From Ligula intestinalis (taxonomy: Eukaryota; Platyhelminthes; Cestoda; Diphyllobothriidea; Diphyllobothriidae): a stretch of DNA of 64,000 bases. Shown piece by piece: positions 1-12,554 of the stretch. Within the stretch, counting starts at the first letter, position 1. Each line of letters opens with the position of its first letter. The stretch lies in the NCBI GenBank assembly GCA_036362985.1, contig JAYGXS010000002.1, positions 84,926,017 to 84,990,016 on the forward strand, given 5' to 3'. Below the pieces are notes generated by a model that worked only from the letters and a program-made list of their open reading frames with translations, did no database searches and was not told where the DNA came from. The translations under genes were made by a program, and so were the position numbers.

Positions 1-9
1 CAAAGTAGT

Positions 10-150
10 TCAGAAGAAGAGGATGCGATCAATGGAACAAATATTTTATTTGCCTGACGTTTCAGATTCCGTCGGGAATCTTTACTCATAAGTGATGATA
101 ACACAGTCATGGTCATGCGCACAAGTAGGTTATGCTTCAGTCCTGCAAAC
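10..150 (-). repeat. PLE terminal repeat fragment with hammerhead-like core (family 1)
   Basis: Read on the minus strand, positions 90-53 form a 7-bp hairpin (AGATTCC / GGAATCT, loop CGAC) followed by GAAACGTCAGG and AATAAA, then the box TTGTTCCATTGATCGCATC. The same order recurs at 53.1, 58.2 and 60.5 kb. The 5' core has decayed from CTGATGA to ATGAGTA. The fragment runs off the left edge of the window or ends near it. Confidence 0.6.
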
Positions 151-1959
151 AACTTTCATGACGAAATTTAACTTGGTAGTTTGGCATATAGTTGGACGGG
201 TTACTTTTTTTCAAGTGAGTGAATTTGATAATTGGAAATGCTTTAGCTCGGAAAACTGCCATCTTAATTAAAGTTATTGAGCGAAGTAGGCACTAATGTT
301 CGCTAAATCATGAGTTATTTTATTTCGAACAAATTTCCTATGCTATAAGGTATGACAGAACCAAAGTTTTTACTAATATGCAGTGTGCTGTGGAAGAATT
401 CCAGAATAAGTAAAAAAGTGGAATAATGCTCCTTCCAGAACTGGAAAATTTTGTACAAAGTTGATAAAATGGAAGTGACGCCAACTTAAAGGAACCGCGT
501 TTATTTTCAGGAACAAGTAACAATTTAAGTTTTAAAAGTTATATTTTGCTATTCTGTTAAGTTTTGTGTCATAAAGTGCAGTAATAAGTTTGTATGACAA
601 AATGTGTTCACTTCACCGAGATCTATTAGCGCATAAGTGAACCTTGCCATATATGTTACCGTGAAGGTGATGTAAAGGAGGCCTTATTAAATGTAAGTCA
701 GATAGAAATATAAATTTTTGTAAACTACAGGTTCGGCTTATGTGTTATTAAGAAATAGAACAGACAGAGGAATAATAAGTATTTCAATAATAGCCATATA
801 TGTGGCCTGTTTTTCTGCATTAACAAGCTTATGACGGATCGTGGAATCAATCCCCTTAAGCGGAAAATAATCCACTATAAAGAGAAAAGTATGTTCTTTC
901 ATCTATAGTCAAAATGAATCATTTATCTTTAGGTAAGTCGAAAAAATTGTGGAAATTCTCCAATTTTTCTGTGACTTTACCTTGGAAAAAGTTAATATAC
1001 ACAGAAGTTTTTCAGCTATATATCCAGTAAAATCACTTTTTAAATAGGTAACCTATTATTGAAACTTTTTTATCAATCTAAGAAATAAACATATGCGTGT
1101 TATCTAGCAAACATTTTGTATGCTCGACAATGTGTTTTGCATTTCCACATATGACCTAAATGGCCAGCTTAATGAGAACTAATATCCAAAAGCTCATTCC
1201 TTTGACAAATGCTGTTTAGTTAGATCGTATTTTAAAGGTTTTGATGTAAACGGCGAACAGAAGCGCAATTTTTTCAACATATCAATGAAGACACTGGAAA
1301 CGGACGAAATGATGAGAGACTTTATTCCACGATATTCAATAAATAGTAATCAATTAATTACCATATTTACAAATATTTTGACTAAAGACAAGTTCTTTTA
1401 ATATAAAGGAAATAATTGCTTTAAGTTTTATGCTTCACAAAATATTTGACTGTATTGTTCTAATTTATAGCTATTTTTGAGGTCTCAAGAACCAAGGGGT
1501 TATCGAGAAAATTTTATTATTCTTAACAAACACTTAGTACTTCTTAGAGTTCTTTTTAGTACTAGATATGCCGAATGCTGCTTACAATTATTCATAAGTT
1601 TTCGTAAATGCGTCCCACTGTTATGGGAGAAATAATCAAACAGTTGCGAACTTAGGCAAGTTGCTTGCAGGACTCGCAACACTGTACAATTGGTGGAGGT
1701 CACTGCGGAGGGCCATACATCCAGCACATACTTTCGCTCTGTTGGTCAAGAATGTCCGTGTGCGAAATTAATAAGGCATCATTGCAAGCTATGAAATAGC
1801 TCATCAGATTCCATGGCTTAGGCAGACAAGCCCGAGCTAGTGTTGCAACAAACCTAATAACGGCGCCTTTCGCGTGCGATAGTAGAACATGATTAACATA
1901 ATGGAAAATAGTTTGTTTCAGAGAACACAGAATAATAAAAATATGCAGTCAAAAATTAA
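151..1959. other. AT-rich spacer, no gene seen
   Basis: No long ORF, tRNA-like sequence or recognisable repeat was found. The short reading frames here lack any family motif. Confidence 0.6.
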
Positions 1960-2335
1960 GTATATATATCGCGTAGCTTTAAGGCTATTAAGTTTTACCC
2001 TTCCGACTTCGATTTTCCAGGCCCGGTTCCTTAGGAGAGGAGAGAAATCATAGGAAGGCCAAAATGGTAGGAAGAGCATAATCTGTGCAGAATGAATGGG
2101 ATAGTAGGCAGTAGGAAATTGACTTTCAGAAGACCACACAACTGCAAGCCAGTGGACGGCGTATGAACTGATGTCTGCTGGGCATTGTCCTGTGTGAGTC
2201 GGCCTGTGACTGACTGTTCCAGAGGCCGGAAGCAGCAAGCCTTCCAAAAATGCACTTCGACTTGAGCTAGTCACGGCAGGCGTTCACAAGTGCACTTCGT
2301 GTGGAGCTAGTCGCTACATATATCCCCCCAGCAGG
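1960..2335 (+). repeat. Interspersed repeat R1, diverged copy
   Basis: The stretch beginning with AAGGCTATTAAGTTTTACC and the following CCCGGTTCCTTAGGAGAGGAG matches, with substitutions, the R1 copies at 17.4, 20.9, 37.1 and 57.5 kb. No coding sequence is seen. The class of R1 is unknown. Confidence 0.55.
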
Positions 2336-5292
2336 ACAGGGGAAAAATGAAGTCCTGTCGTACGCTAAAGACCAAGGAATTACGGGTTTAGGTTTTGGTT
2401 GAGAGGAGCGCTTGGGTTGACTTTAGGGCAAATAGCTACCCTTCTCGCAAGTAAGTGCAATTTATGGACAGAGGAAAAGGGCTCATAACCGATTTTATCT
2501 TGCTAGTATTGCCTAGAGAGACAAAATATGTTGAAATGTTTCTTCTTCGCTTGTTATCGGGACATCAGGTAGGTCAGGACACGAATATCCCTACAGTTAA
2601 ATGGATAAGCTTCCTAAGATCTGGCTCTAAGGAAAGGCACAAACAGTACCTTTTGAAACTTACCTGCATGAATGTTTAATTTCTATCGCATATCTAGAAT
2701 TACCCTTGTGACTGCACAAACTGATTCAATTAGACTTAACTATCCAAACCATATTTGCGGTATTTCAACATTGTCGGTAAAACAAAATGCCTTCTGAAAG
2801 TGTTTTAAAAGCCCAATCATCATTTGCAAGCGTTTTTATACTTCCTTAAGTTCTTACCCAAATTTATCGCAAATGAGATCGGAACTGAAATCGTCGGTAA
2901 CAAGGGAGCAGGTAGTTAACAAAACATATATGCGTAAGTATAGATAAGTATTTGATCACTCTGATGTTTGTTTAAATTTAGCACATGCATTTTAATAGCC
3001 AAGCTCGTTAGTTAGAAACCGAAAATTAAGGCAAGTGCTTGCCTGAAGCTCCAAAATTTCTGAATTTAGCATCATGAGTGGTAACTAGAACATAAATCTA
3101 GTCCGTTGAGTCAGTTTTCCGACTTCCTTGCTCATACTTTCTGTCGAATACAGCAGCACATATATAAGTAGGCGTTTCATGTGAAATTTGGGTTTTATTC
3201 CAACTTTTAGCTTAGAATCGCTCGTTATTGCTGCCGTGCATTGCCTTTAAAAAAACGAAATTGAAGTTTAAAAGACGAAGAAAACAGAATGGAAAACTAC
3301 ATAATAATTCATCAGACTGTTCTCCATAAGTATGACTCACACCTAAACCCCTATCAAAAAATATGATTAACTGAACTATTTTACAGAACGCGTCATGCCA
3401 AATAGCTGTAAAATGAGACATAGTCAAGGATGAGTCGAACTAAGCATTGCCTAGGAAAGAAAATAACAGAAAATAGTAAGCATTCGTCGATCCTATTCAC
3501 TAGTGAGAAATATTAACGGTTCAAAAGGCGACTTACTCAAACAAGACTTCAGGCCGTGAGTTTACTCTGAAAAATGAACTTTAAACTGTCTGCACTTCGG
3601 GCCATCTTGGCCAGCTTACCTGTTAACGCAATCCTCAATGGGCTTGACCTGCATTGGCCTCAAGCAAGCTTCTGTTTAAAGTAGACACAGAAGTTCTTGC
3701 TTGGAGAAATTCGTATCAAACAAGAGATAACCCTAGAGCCATCTAGCCTGTAAATGATTGATAACTAGAATTAGCACCGTGGTATAGGGACGTAATTCTA
3801 GCAGCAATCCGAACCTATTCTAAAACTAGCAGAAACGAACACAGCCTGATGAACATATTTGAGACGGTGGAAACCAAGGCAAGCTCTGCTGTACTCAGGA
3901 CCCCAAACATGTATTCAGATATAGGACCACTGTGAAGGCAGTGTAATTCTTCTTAAAAAACAATAAGTGGGCTACCTAACTGACCCACAAAATGTACGCG
4001 CCATGAATATGCAAGGAGACGGTAAAAGGCTAAAATGTGCGCACCGCCGATGAAGTACGGCCAGTTGCCGCAGATGTCCCTTTAAGGCAAAACTAACCAA
4101 TTGGCTTCCGGCAGTACCAGCGCCAAACGGCACGGCCGCATGGCGCATCCAAACAGGCTCCGAATGCACCAATGCCTCAACTGAGCCCTCCGTAAGGCCC
4201 AATCTAGGCACAGAACATCGATAAAACCCAAGTCCTTGAAGACGTACTGAAATCGAAATAGTTTAAACCCAAATTCACACTCAATGTTGAGATCAAGGGG
4301 TATGAGCTCCAACGTCACCTTAAACAAATGGTAGCGTCAGTGTTAATACCAGTACTATTAACGCGCAGCTACATGGCCAGCTAGTAGAAGAAGAAATAGA
4401 AGTAGCCGTATCCGCCTTGGCCTCCTTGCGCCTGTCTTGAAACCTACGGAAGGTTAGAAAAAGATAAAATAGTACCGGCACAAAGTATACTGTCACTTTA
4501 GACTAACTTAGGCGGTGATTCGGCTTGTATTGGAGAAATCGGCCAACGCCGGGTCCCGTTTAGTCTTCTTGACCCCGGGTGAAGGTAAAGAGTGCGTTTG
4601 ACGCCAAACACCTCCGCTCTCACTATAACCTACCCTCTGAGACTGTCGCCATCTGTACCAACCTGTTGGTACACTTGGTGGACGTAATTGAACTCGATGG
4701 TCAAATACACACACACACAAGTGAACGGAACTACCTAAGGAATTTCACAAAGATTCAGCAAATGGTTCATAAAAGCTAAAAGTGAGAGTAGACCTTCACT
4801 CAATCTACCGAAGTTCCTCAGCTTCCCCACCTTGACCAAGCCAAGAAATCGGGAAGCGAGAGGAGGCGCAAGTGGCTAACGCATTCTGGTCCAGATACCA
4901 CGGAGTGGGAGCGTCATGGAGGTCACATTAAAAAAGATCCATTGTATTCTGCCTAATACTCCACCACTCGGCCGCTCCACAATAATATACAGTGTGCTGA
5001 CTGCGCGATCCGCGATATCCCGTTTATTGGCAGCCTTCTAGGCAAAGCTTTTAGTGAATAGTGAGTAGTTCAAACGCGTACGATTATTGATATTGAGGAG
5101 ACTGCGCTTAGCAATGACTAAGGAGTGGTATTCGGAAGAAAAAGTAAGCACTGTACTAAAAGCCCCCCCCCCGATGATGGGTGCTGCTGATGGGGACCGC
5201 TCATTTTAATAAGTAACTACAGTATCCAAGCACCACGGTCTTTGTAAACCTCTCTTCCAGCAGCTGCCTGTGATGGAGGGTTCGATTGGACA
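2336..5292. other. Spacer, no gene seen
   Basis: Mixed AT-rich sequence without a supportable ORF. It holds a short (AC)n run near 4708-4720 and a C9 run near 5163. A stretch at 4550-4590 shares a few words with 21150-21190, too weak to define a family. Confidence 0.55.
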
Positions 5293-5300
5293 CTCTAAGG

Positions 5301-6918
5301 CAGGGGTCAGCAGCCTTTCTGAATCAGAGAGACAAGAAAGCAATATGTTTCAATGAGAGCCATATAATATATTTAAGATTGAATGCCATTAAATGTGAGT
5401 ATAAGCCTCTGAAATTATGCTTTTAAATAATGTTTTTAAAATACTCATTGTTAATGCGAGTGATGGTGCTGCGTGGATTCCCTGATGGCTTCGCAGTGTG
5501 GTTGGTAGTACAGTAATTGCCGACTATTAAGCCCACCTCGGGCCCAGACCAAATTGGGCTTAATATGCGGCGGGCGCATTAAGCGGAGAGTCCTAGTTCT
5601 TGATTGGCAAACGCAGGATAGGCACTTTACATTACATACGTACTGTATTATGTGTAGAGCTTGGTGATGTACAAGAAAAGAATGCTGTTTGTCTGTATTT
5701 TACGCAATAACAAAAACAAAAAATTATGCAACCAGTTGCGCACGCAGAGAGATAAGGATCTCACTCTAACCTGTTGGCAAACTGGGCTTTGTAGCCGACG
5801 AATGGGCTTATTAGCCGGTGGATTTTGCTATATAAAAATCCGGCCCAAGCTGATTTGGGCTTAATCGGAGGCTGGGTCTATTAACCGTGGGCTTAATAAC
5901 CGGTGACTACTGTATTATGACCCGCGCCTGGTATTGCTAATTAACTCGAACGCCGAACCAAAGAACCCGTAAGAGTGGGCAGAGAGAAAACTAGTTGGCC
6001 AAAGAGAAGGGGTTTACTGAGACAAGCACGTTACAGCAAAACAGAGAAAGTCCTTGAGTGTGTCAGGTACAACGAAATTAGGGCAACAAACGACTGCGAG
6101 CTAGGTCCAGCGAGCCAATCAGCTTTTGGCTACCGGCGTGATTGGCTGGGAGTCGGCGGCTAAAATTCAGCTGAAATTTTGAATTATCGATTGCTGTGAC
6201 TGCAAGTTGTGTTTGCTGCCTGTGGCCGATCGATAGCCTATTGTGCGCGTGACCACATGCGCAGGCTTTCTATCTGTTAGGCATCTGCTAACAGAGTAAT
6301 CATGGGAATGGTCTCGTTACCAGCAGGTATTTGGTGAGGTTAAGCTTCATGCAAGCGTCAGATGTTAGGAGCAATTTATTAGTAGACAAGGCAGGTTTCC
6401 GCGAATGGAATATTTGCTTGCGTGTGATGTATCCGTCTGGGGGACATAAACACAATGGACTATAGGTGACATGGCAGGCTGACCTATGCGGGTAAGATTG
6501 CTTTTTCTGCCAGCGTGACCTTGACTAGGCTGCGTTCAAGTCTGGGGGTTATTGTGCTTTAGTAGAGCATCCGTTTTTTAGCGCGTGCTCGCGGCCCTTT
6601 GGATGCAGGAGAAAAGGGGAGCAGCTGCTGTCCGCTAGCCGAAAGAAGAACACTGAAACAATTGCTAAGTCAAAACTATGGGGGTGAAACACTAGAGATT
6701 GGTCGAGATTAAATTTATTCTAATACGCGTCTCGGCGGCGGCACGTCATTGGAGGAACCAAGGACACGAAATCTGAAGTTTATAATTCCAGTTTTATAAT
6801 AATAATAATAATTTGTATATTTAAGGCCCAAGGGGCCCTGTCGTTACATCTGAAAGAGCCAGACGCAGTCATCAAAAGAGTCACACGTGGCTCACGAGCC
6901 ATAGATTGCCGGCCCCGG
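5301..6918. mobile_element. hAT-like non-autonomous DNA transposon
   Basis: The left end reads CAGGGGTCAGCAGCCTTTCT. The right end, read on the minus strand, is CCGGGGCCGGCAATCTATGG, an imperfect terminal inverted repeat. It is flanked by an apparent 8-bp target duplication, CTCTAAGG (5293-5300) and CACTAAGG (6919-6926), with one mismatch. The subterminal words GAGCCATATA and the run of GTGGCTCACGAGCC are typical of animal hAT elements ending in a CAGGGGT-type repeat. No transposase ORF is seen; the longest internal frame (5975-6163) has no recognisable domain. A pogo-like MITE is nested inside at 5511-5912. Confidence 0.7.
5511..5912. mobile_element. pogo/Tigger-like MITE, 402 bp, nested in the hAT element
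   Basis: It starts CAGTAATTGCCGACTATTAA and ends with the inverted match GGTGACTACTG, flanked on both sides by the dinucleotide TA, the target duplication of the Tc1/mariner superfamily. The terminal ~28 bp form an inverted repeat rich in the word TTAAGCCCAC. A second copy sits at 21363-21924 with the same ends and a different middle. Confidence 0.72.
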
Positions 6919-7116
6919 CACTAAGGGGTAGGCGGATAAAATTCTCGTTTTAATGACTCAAGTTCCATTTTGTCCTATAATTAAGTGTGAGGGTTCACTT
7001 TTATTATAGTAGCTCGAATAGTAACAGTGAGAGGACTTTGAAATACAAACAGGTCAGTTAGGAAAGGATGCCTTTTCAATGAGCATATTTTTTAATACCT
7101 TATTATAATTTATATA

Positions 7117-7390
7117 TAGTGGAACCTCGGGTTACAAGCAACACAATCTGCGAGCATTTAAGGCAACGAGCGACCCACTTGCAGAATATTTGTTCCGCTC
7201 AGTCAGTGAGATTTCAGTGCGTGTGTGCTTTTGTTCGCCCTTAAGTCTTGCTTTTTGTGCATGGATCCTCGGTCACTCGCATCCAGTCAAAAAACTGATG
7301 CAGTTTGATTGACTGCGTTTCGCAAGACAAGCGTTGCACTGACGAGCTCGGTGCCAAAATGGATGAAACTCCTTAAACGAGGTTTTACTG
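7117..7390. mobile_element. Second pogo-like MITE family, 274 bp
   Basis: The left end reads AGTGGAACCTCGGGTTACAA; the right end, read on the minus strand, reads CAGTAAAACCTCGTTTAAGG. TA flanks the right end and lies at the left end. The copy at 57654-57930 (277 bp) has the same ends and shares internal words such as GACGAGCTCGGTGCC. No ORF. Confidence 0.68.
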
Positions 7391-9689
7391 TAGTCGTAAA
7401 GTTAACTTCCCTAAGGTAAGGTGCTTACTTGTGAGACTTCGCTTTTATAAGCAACACACCTATAGAAGCAATTAATAGCGTGTCACTGACCAAACAAAAT
7501 GAAGATGGTTCATAAAAATTAAGCTTTTGAAAATTTACCTTTTTAGGATAAATTATAAATACGTATCTCAGGAGCAACGTCTACTGAACAGGATAGGGTA
7601 GAATCTCACAGTCGGAAAAACAGTCTATTTGCCTGGGCGGTTAAACCAATCCCCGTGTTCATCTTCACACTTCGGAAACAAGTATTTAACAAGCATAATT
7701 TGGAGATTAGACTTGTAAATAAGCTCGGCTTGTTAAATAGCGGGAGGCTGTGTCAATTTGTGTAGCATTCTTCCAAAAGCCCCCACTGCTGAGAAGTTTT
7801 GAAGGCATTGTTTCTATCAGCATCTGCATCCCCCTACTACAGTAGTTGCCGAAGATCATGCAACATGCCGACATTTGCGAAAGATTGATACTCATTCGCT
7901 AATCGGCGTTGACTCAAGTTTTGATACTTATTATCGTGTAATAATTTCTGAAGTCATTACAGTCACGATAGGATGCGGGCTCTTTAACCAGTTTCGTTCT
8001 GACCACTAGCAAAACGTATCTATTGTAAAAACTGGTTGCTAAAGTAGTATGCCTTTTATTATTTACTTTTACTGCATTTATAAATTCAAATTTACTTTGT
8101 GAAAAAATGCACGAAACAATTATTTCTTGCACTTGTTTGATAGCAAATGACGCCTTCTTTACATTTTATACTCAAAGAATTGGAATTTTTCGGTTTTAAA
8201 AAGGTCGCTAATTATGAGCTTTTTTACAACTGTGAGGTGTTTATGCATTATACATCGTACCCGTCAACTTATTAATGCTGCCCATACCGCATAGAACATG
8301 TTCCACATCTGTTGCAATATTTTATGAAAACTGTGACTTTTTTCTCAAACTGTAAGCGAAAACGTGCTTTTCCTTAAACAGGATGTACACAGTGTGCAGC
8401 TTTTAAACCTTGCATTCGAGTGAAGCAGTTAGTAGGTTAGAAAATAATTCGGCAATTCAAAAACTTTTTTAAAACCGAAGGCTTCCCTATATTTTCGTAT
8501 AAAATGTAGAGAAGGCTTTAGAGTAGACAACACAACTTGAGTCAATGCCGATTAACGAAAGAGCATAAATCTTTGACTTATGTCGACATGTTGCGTGATT
8601 TTTGGCGACTACTATGCATAAATACGAAGGTTCTTTAGTCCGTTTTTTGACTGCATTTTCCAAAGGAAACTTGCCACACTGTGTGGCAAACATCTTAATA
8701 TTTATGAGGTGAGTTTAATCGGGTAAACCTGCGTCCCATTACACTGTTACATTTTGATGGTTTGTTTTCTTTAATATTCGTGCCGACGCTCCTCGTAATA
8801 ACAGTCTGGTCAAATACCCTGAGCTCTTTGTTGTCAAAAAACATAACTATGTTGTTAGGTCAGGGCCATTTTGTGTTAATAGGCCTCTGAAGCATCTATT
8901 TTAGTTCTAGGCCTGCGCTGTTAAAAACCCAAAAGGAAACTTAAGGTCTGCGACACGTCTCTTCAAAACAGTTGCTTGCTCCAGACTTATTTTTCTTAAA
9001 ATATCCCCACTTTCCTCGAACACTCGAACGTCAAATCGCTCTCTAGATACTATGTAAAATTTTTAAACGAAAGTTTTCACATCTGCTGTCCTCTTGATAC
9101 CACTACGGTCAGACGTGGCAGAATTTTTCTAAAGTCTTCAAGAAGCAAAAAGAACTCGTTTACAGATTATTTTAACGTGATAGACTAAGTGACATAAAAA
9201 TCCTTCAAAAGGGGAGTGTTGCAGACTGAAAAACCTGTTTGGTAGTCAGCTATTTACTCCTTATTATACATCTTACTGTTTTCTCTCCTCGGCTGAACAC
9301 ATTGGCATATTTAGATGTTGACTTAGGCTGTTTAAAGGCAAATTTTATCTACACGCCCACTGACTCCTATCTTCCGTCGAACGACATTTCCTTATAACCA
9401 AATGTCTTTTTTTCCATATCTGTGGTAACACTGGTGAACCACCTTAAGTGCTTCGAGATTCAATAGCTGTCGGGCCAGATAGTGTTTCACTACTTCGCCT
9501 AAAATCTTGCTGTTTTCAATAAGCTCTTGCCTTGAAACATTTTATAAACTTGTCCTTCATGGCTTCCATGATTCCGGATGATCGACGTTCAATAATAAAC
9601 TCGCCATCCTCTGCAATATCTCTTATTGTGGTCGCAATTCATCTCGTTCAATTGCCTGCTCTTTCATGATACTAAAAATGGCGGAACGA
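7391..9689. other. AT-rich spacer, no gene seen
   Basis: No supportable ORF. A stretch near 8230-8300 (TACATCGTACCCGTCAACTT) resembles 53310-53360, so it may hold an old shared repeat. Confidence 0.5.
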
Positions 9690-9915
9690 GATGTATCAGT
9701 ATATTGTATCAGTATCAGCATATTGAGGGATATGTAGGAAAAATTCCTTTGAGTTCCCTATTTGTACGTATGTGTCGTGGTGGCAGAAAAATTTGTACTC
9801 AAGCTGTTGGCGAGGCCAGTTGTCTTGAGTCATGGGATGGAAAAATAAAAGCAGACAGTGAAAAAACTCCTCAGGGATTTTTAGGAGAAAAAATGTCGCT
9901 CTTCTGGTGGTAATT
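9690..9915 (+). repeat. Repeat R4, also present inside the Helitron 3' region
   Basis: Words such as CTTTGAGTTCCCTATTTGTA and GGATTTTTAGGAGAAAAAA recur in the same order at 38290-38480, between the Helitron helicase remnant and its 3' end. It is either a Helitron-derived fragment or an independent repeat that also inserted in the Helitron. No Helitron terminal hairpin is seen next to this copy. Confidence 0.45.
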
Positions 9916-10039
9916 TATGGGATTTAGGAAAAAAAAACATCTGATTTTGTTTGGGGCATAATCACCTCGTTCACCTCTAATTTTTCTAAGTTACTGCAAC
10001 TTGTATATAAGGTGTCGTACCTAAGGCGCTGTTGTTTTC

Positions 10040-10470
10040 GTGGTCCGTTTTGCCCTAAGTGATTTATATAAGGGTCGCTGTGCCTACGTATGTGCATGCC
10101 TTGACTACTCCTCGGTCTTTGATACTTTTCCACTCCATCTTTTTAATGCAACTTCTGCATGTGGCACTCCCAGCCGGGCTGTATCTTGGCGTGGAGGCCA
10201 GTTTACTTGTCGCACTCAATTCTTCCAATTCGGGAAGCGAAAATCCACGGCCCTTCCCAATAACTGCGGAGTTCTTCAAGGGTCTATCTCATTCCCTAAC
10301 CTCTTCTACCTCCACACTTACGACCTACGATTGCCATATGGATACTTGCATAGAAGGCGGAAAAACGTTCTTTGGGACCAGTATTTCATTTGCCCGATGC
10401 GAGCTCATTATCAAGGCATAAAAAATGTACAGCTCACTGTGTTTTTAGCTCAGCCTTGCCGGGAATGACC
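10040..10470 (+). pseudogene. LINE reverse-transcriptase fragment
   Basis: The frame starting at 10040 contains CLDYSSVFDTFPLHLF, the counterpart of the non-LTR RT motif xDxSxAFDxVxHxxL. It continues with RTQFFQFGKRKSTALPNN and GVLQGSISFPNLFYLHTYDL, the counterpart of GxxQGxxLSPxLFxLYTxDL. The expected catalytic (F/Y)ADD box is not found in frame, so the copy is shifted or degraded after about residue 110. It lies in the same strand sense as no other nearby LINE piece and is clearly a truncated remnant. It differs from the LINE at 29-33 kb and probably represents another family. The assignment rests on motif reading only. Confidence 0.6.
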
Positions 10471-10662
10471 TTGAGCTCTGTTATCGATTTGTTCGCGCAA
10501 CGTGAGGTAGGCATCAGGAATATCGATATGCCTATTAATAGAATCCGCGTGCGAGTGCCATGCCTCCTGCAGCAGGCGTAGTATTCAGTCGCCCGACTAA
10601 CCTAGTATTCGCACGTGCTCAAAGTCGTAGCCGCGCCCTGGCGTGGATGCGTGAGCAGCTAC

Positions 10663-10962
10663 CTAAGAAAGTTTTTCATTCCGTCGCACGGCGAGTTCGT
10701 TCTCGTGCAGTCTCTTGAGAACCCGTTTGTCGGTTTTTCCAATATAACTGGCTTTACCAAAAAGACGGTCGAAACGGTAAATGACACCGGATGTTTGGTT
10801 AACGGGTTTTGGGTCTTTAGGCTGCATGAGTTGCCTGCGTATTGTCGCTTCCGGTCTGTGAGAGACGCCAATCCCAAATTCACTGACCACAAGAGTGAAT
10901 TCTTTGGAAACGCCAGCAACATAGGTATGGTTGTCAGTCATCCTCTCAAAGAGTAGACCCAT
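10663..10962 (-). pseudogene. PLE GIY-YIG endonuclease fragment
   Basis: The 99-residue minus-strand frame contains GIGVSHRPEATIRRQLMQPK, then KPVNQTSGVIYRF and GKASYIGKTDKRVLKRLHEN. This is the order seen in PLE proteins just before and across the GIY-YIG nuclease core (here Y..ASYIG, with the conserved R..L..R..E). The chain stops shortly after the core, so the C-terminal half of the nuclease and the RT are missing. It resembles the family 2 fragments at 52.1 and 62.3 kb more than the 34-kb element. A non-functional remnant is the best reading. Confidence 0.68.
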
Positions 10963-11982
10963 CTCTAGGTGTCCAAAGATGGCCTGGACCGCGGGTCAGC
11001 ATAGTCTTTAACCAATGGCGTTCTACGGAATAATCAAGAGACTGTCCAATGCGTTTTTCAATTGCAATCCCCTGCGAGGTCTAAGTCCTAAGATATCCTG
11101 CCCAACGAGGTATCCACTTTCTGTTAACTTGGTGCTTATCTGACATTTAATCTTTCATTTCCTCTGCATATCGAAGCCAATTTCACTAAATTTCCTGAAC
11201 TCCTCTATTGCATCCGCTGGTTACTTTCTCCTGTACTATGTGGCGAGGCTTCCGATATATGTCCTGCCATGCATCGGCATACCGTCATTCTCTACTGCAC
11301 GTTACAGCACGCGTAAAGAACGGAAATCCAGAAGCTGATATCGGACCCGTCTCCATAACATATGAGTATTTGATGTAAACCTCTATATTTTAGTGTGTTC
11401 TGTTAGTGTGTCATGTGATCTCAGTGAATGAAACCACCTTTTTATGAAAGGGTTTGATGCGACTATCAAAGTAGGGCGTATTTCTCGCATTCCTGTCTCT
11501 CGATAGAGGGGATTTGGCTGACCAACACTTGGTGAATAGGAACGAGTTTGACGCACGATTTGAGTTACCCCTATTCACAACCATGTTGCGCGCGGCCGTT
11601 CTACCGCTGTCGGCGTGTTCGACAAACAGAAGACGCGACTCTACTTCAGGCAGTGATAATACAATGTATCTGCTTATTCGCGAAACCTCATGAATTTCAC
11701 GAAAAAAATGCCCTTCTGCGCAAAATGAGTCCACGCTACTTCCGCCAAAGTATGACAGTAGGAAAGAAACAAACGTGGAATAGCATCCACTAGACCGGTG
11801 TATTTACCGAAACAGTCAGCACAAGGGATTAGATTGAGATAGGGCTTTTTATCTCAGCTGGGCCTTTTCTGTTTCTGACGTGCCTGAGCTGACTAAGCAC
11901 TAGAGCCCCCCGTCGGTGAGTGACGTCTCAAAAAATACGCACTTCGGCCCCGAGACATATCGCTTGTAAAATATAAAGCATT
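10963..11982. other. Spacer, no gene identified
   Basis: A 107-codon minus-strand frame at 11411-11734 has no recognisable motif. The rest holds no supportable feature. Confidence 0.45.
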
Positions 11983-12075
11983 TTTTCAGGTATACATTTG
12001 AAGCAGGCCCAAACAGCAGAATTTATTTACGCAGACAAATTTCGAGAGAGCTTAGCAACTGCGTCCTCTCTGTGC
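11983..12075 (-). repeat. PLE family 3 terminal repeat, inverted arm
   Basis: Its reverse complement matches 12565-12660 over about 90 bp, including GACGCAGTTGNTAAGCTCTC and CGAAATTTG. It abuts the start of the GIY-YIG fragment at 12077, so that fragment lies between two inverted copies of the terminal repeat. Confidence 0.65.
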
Positions 12076-12076
12076 C

Positions 12077-12412
12077 TTGTCTTTGCACGCCACCTCAAAC
12101 TGCGTCTATGATTTTACCTGCATTTGCGGATGCAAGCACATTGGCCGTACGCAAAGGCAATTGGCGACCAGGGCTGCTGAACATTTGCCTGCTTGGCTTT
12201 TAAAAACAAGAAAACAACGTACCACGGTCATCTATAAAAAACACTTACGAAGCAGTGCTTATTCCGTTGATACCAACACATCCTTCCGCGTTCTTGTTCG
12301 AGCACGAATAAACACAACTTTACGTTATATGGAAGCATCCTACATACTGCAGGAGAAACCCGACCTATGCAAGCAACTAGGCCATTTAGTTAACCTTCAA
12401 TTGCCCTGGTAA
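12077..12412 (+). pseudogene. PLE GIY-YIG endonuclease fragment (family 3)
   Basis: The frame reads CVYDFTCICGCKHIGRTQRQ then LATRAAEHLPAWLL. This is the CxC plus G..(Y/H)IGRT..QL..R..EH signature of the Penelope-type GIY-YIG nuclease; the usual tyrosine of the YIG motif is replaced by histidine here. It continues with SFRVLVRARINTTLRYMEAS and ILQEKPDLCKQL, the normal C-terminal end of this protein, before a stop at 12410. The RT domain is absent: the copy is 5'-truncated directly at an inverted terminal-repeat fragment. A direct-orientation terminal repeat follows about 150 bp downstream, the position expected of a PLE 3' UTR. The same family occurs on the minus strand at 15780-16060. Confidence 0.75.
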
Positions 12413-12554
12413 ATGAATACAAACCTTTGATTTTTGTTACTTCCTCTCCATACTTTTCGTCCCAAGTTTAAAGTTGACATAACTATTGACCATTTGCCAC
12501 GTTAGCATGACATTGCTTTTTTCGATTTTGTGAAAATTCAAAATGATGTGTTCT

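Noticed and set aside
5975..6163. 62-codon frame within the hAT-like element as a transposase
   Set aside because: No hAT dimerisation or DDE motif is seen.
11411..11734. 107-codon minus-strand frame
   Set aside because: No recognisable motif, and overlapping frames of similar length exist on the other strand.
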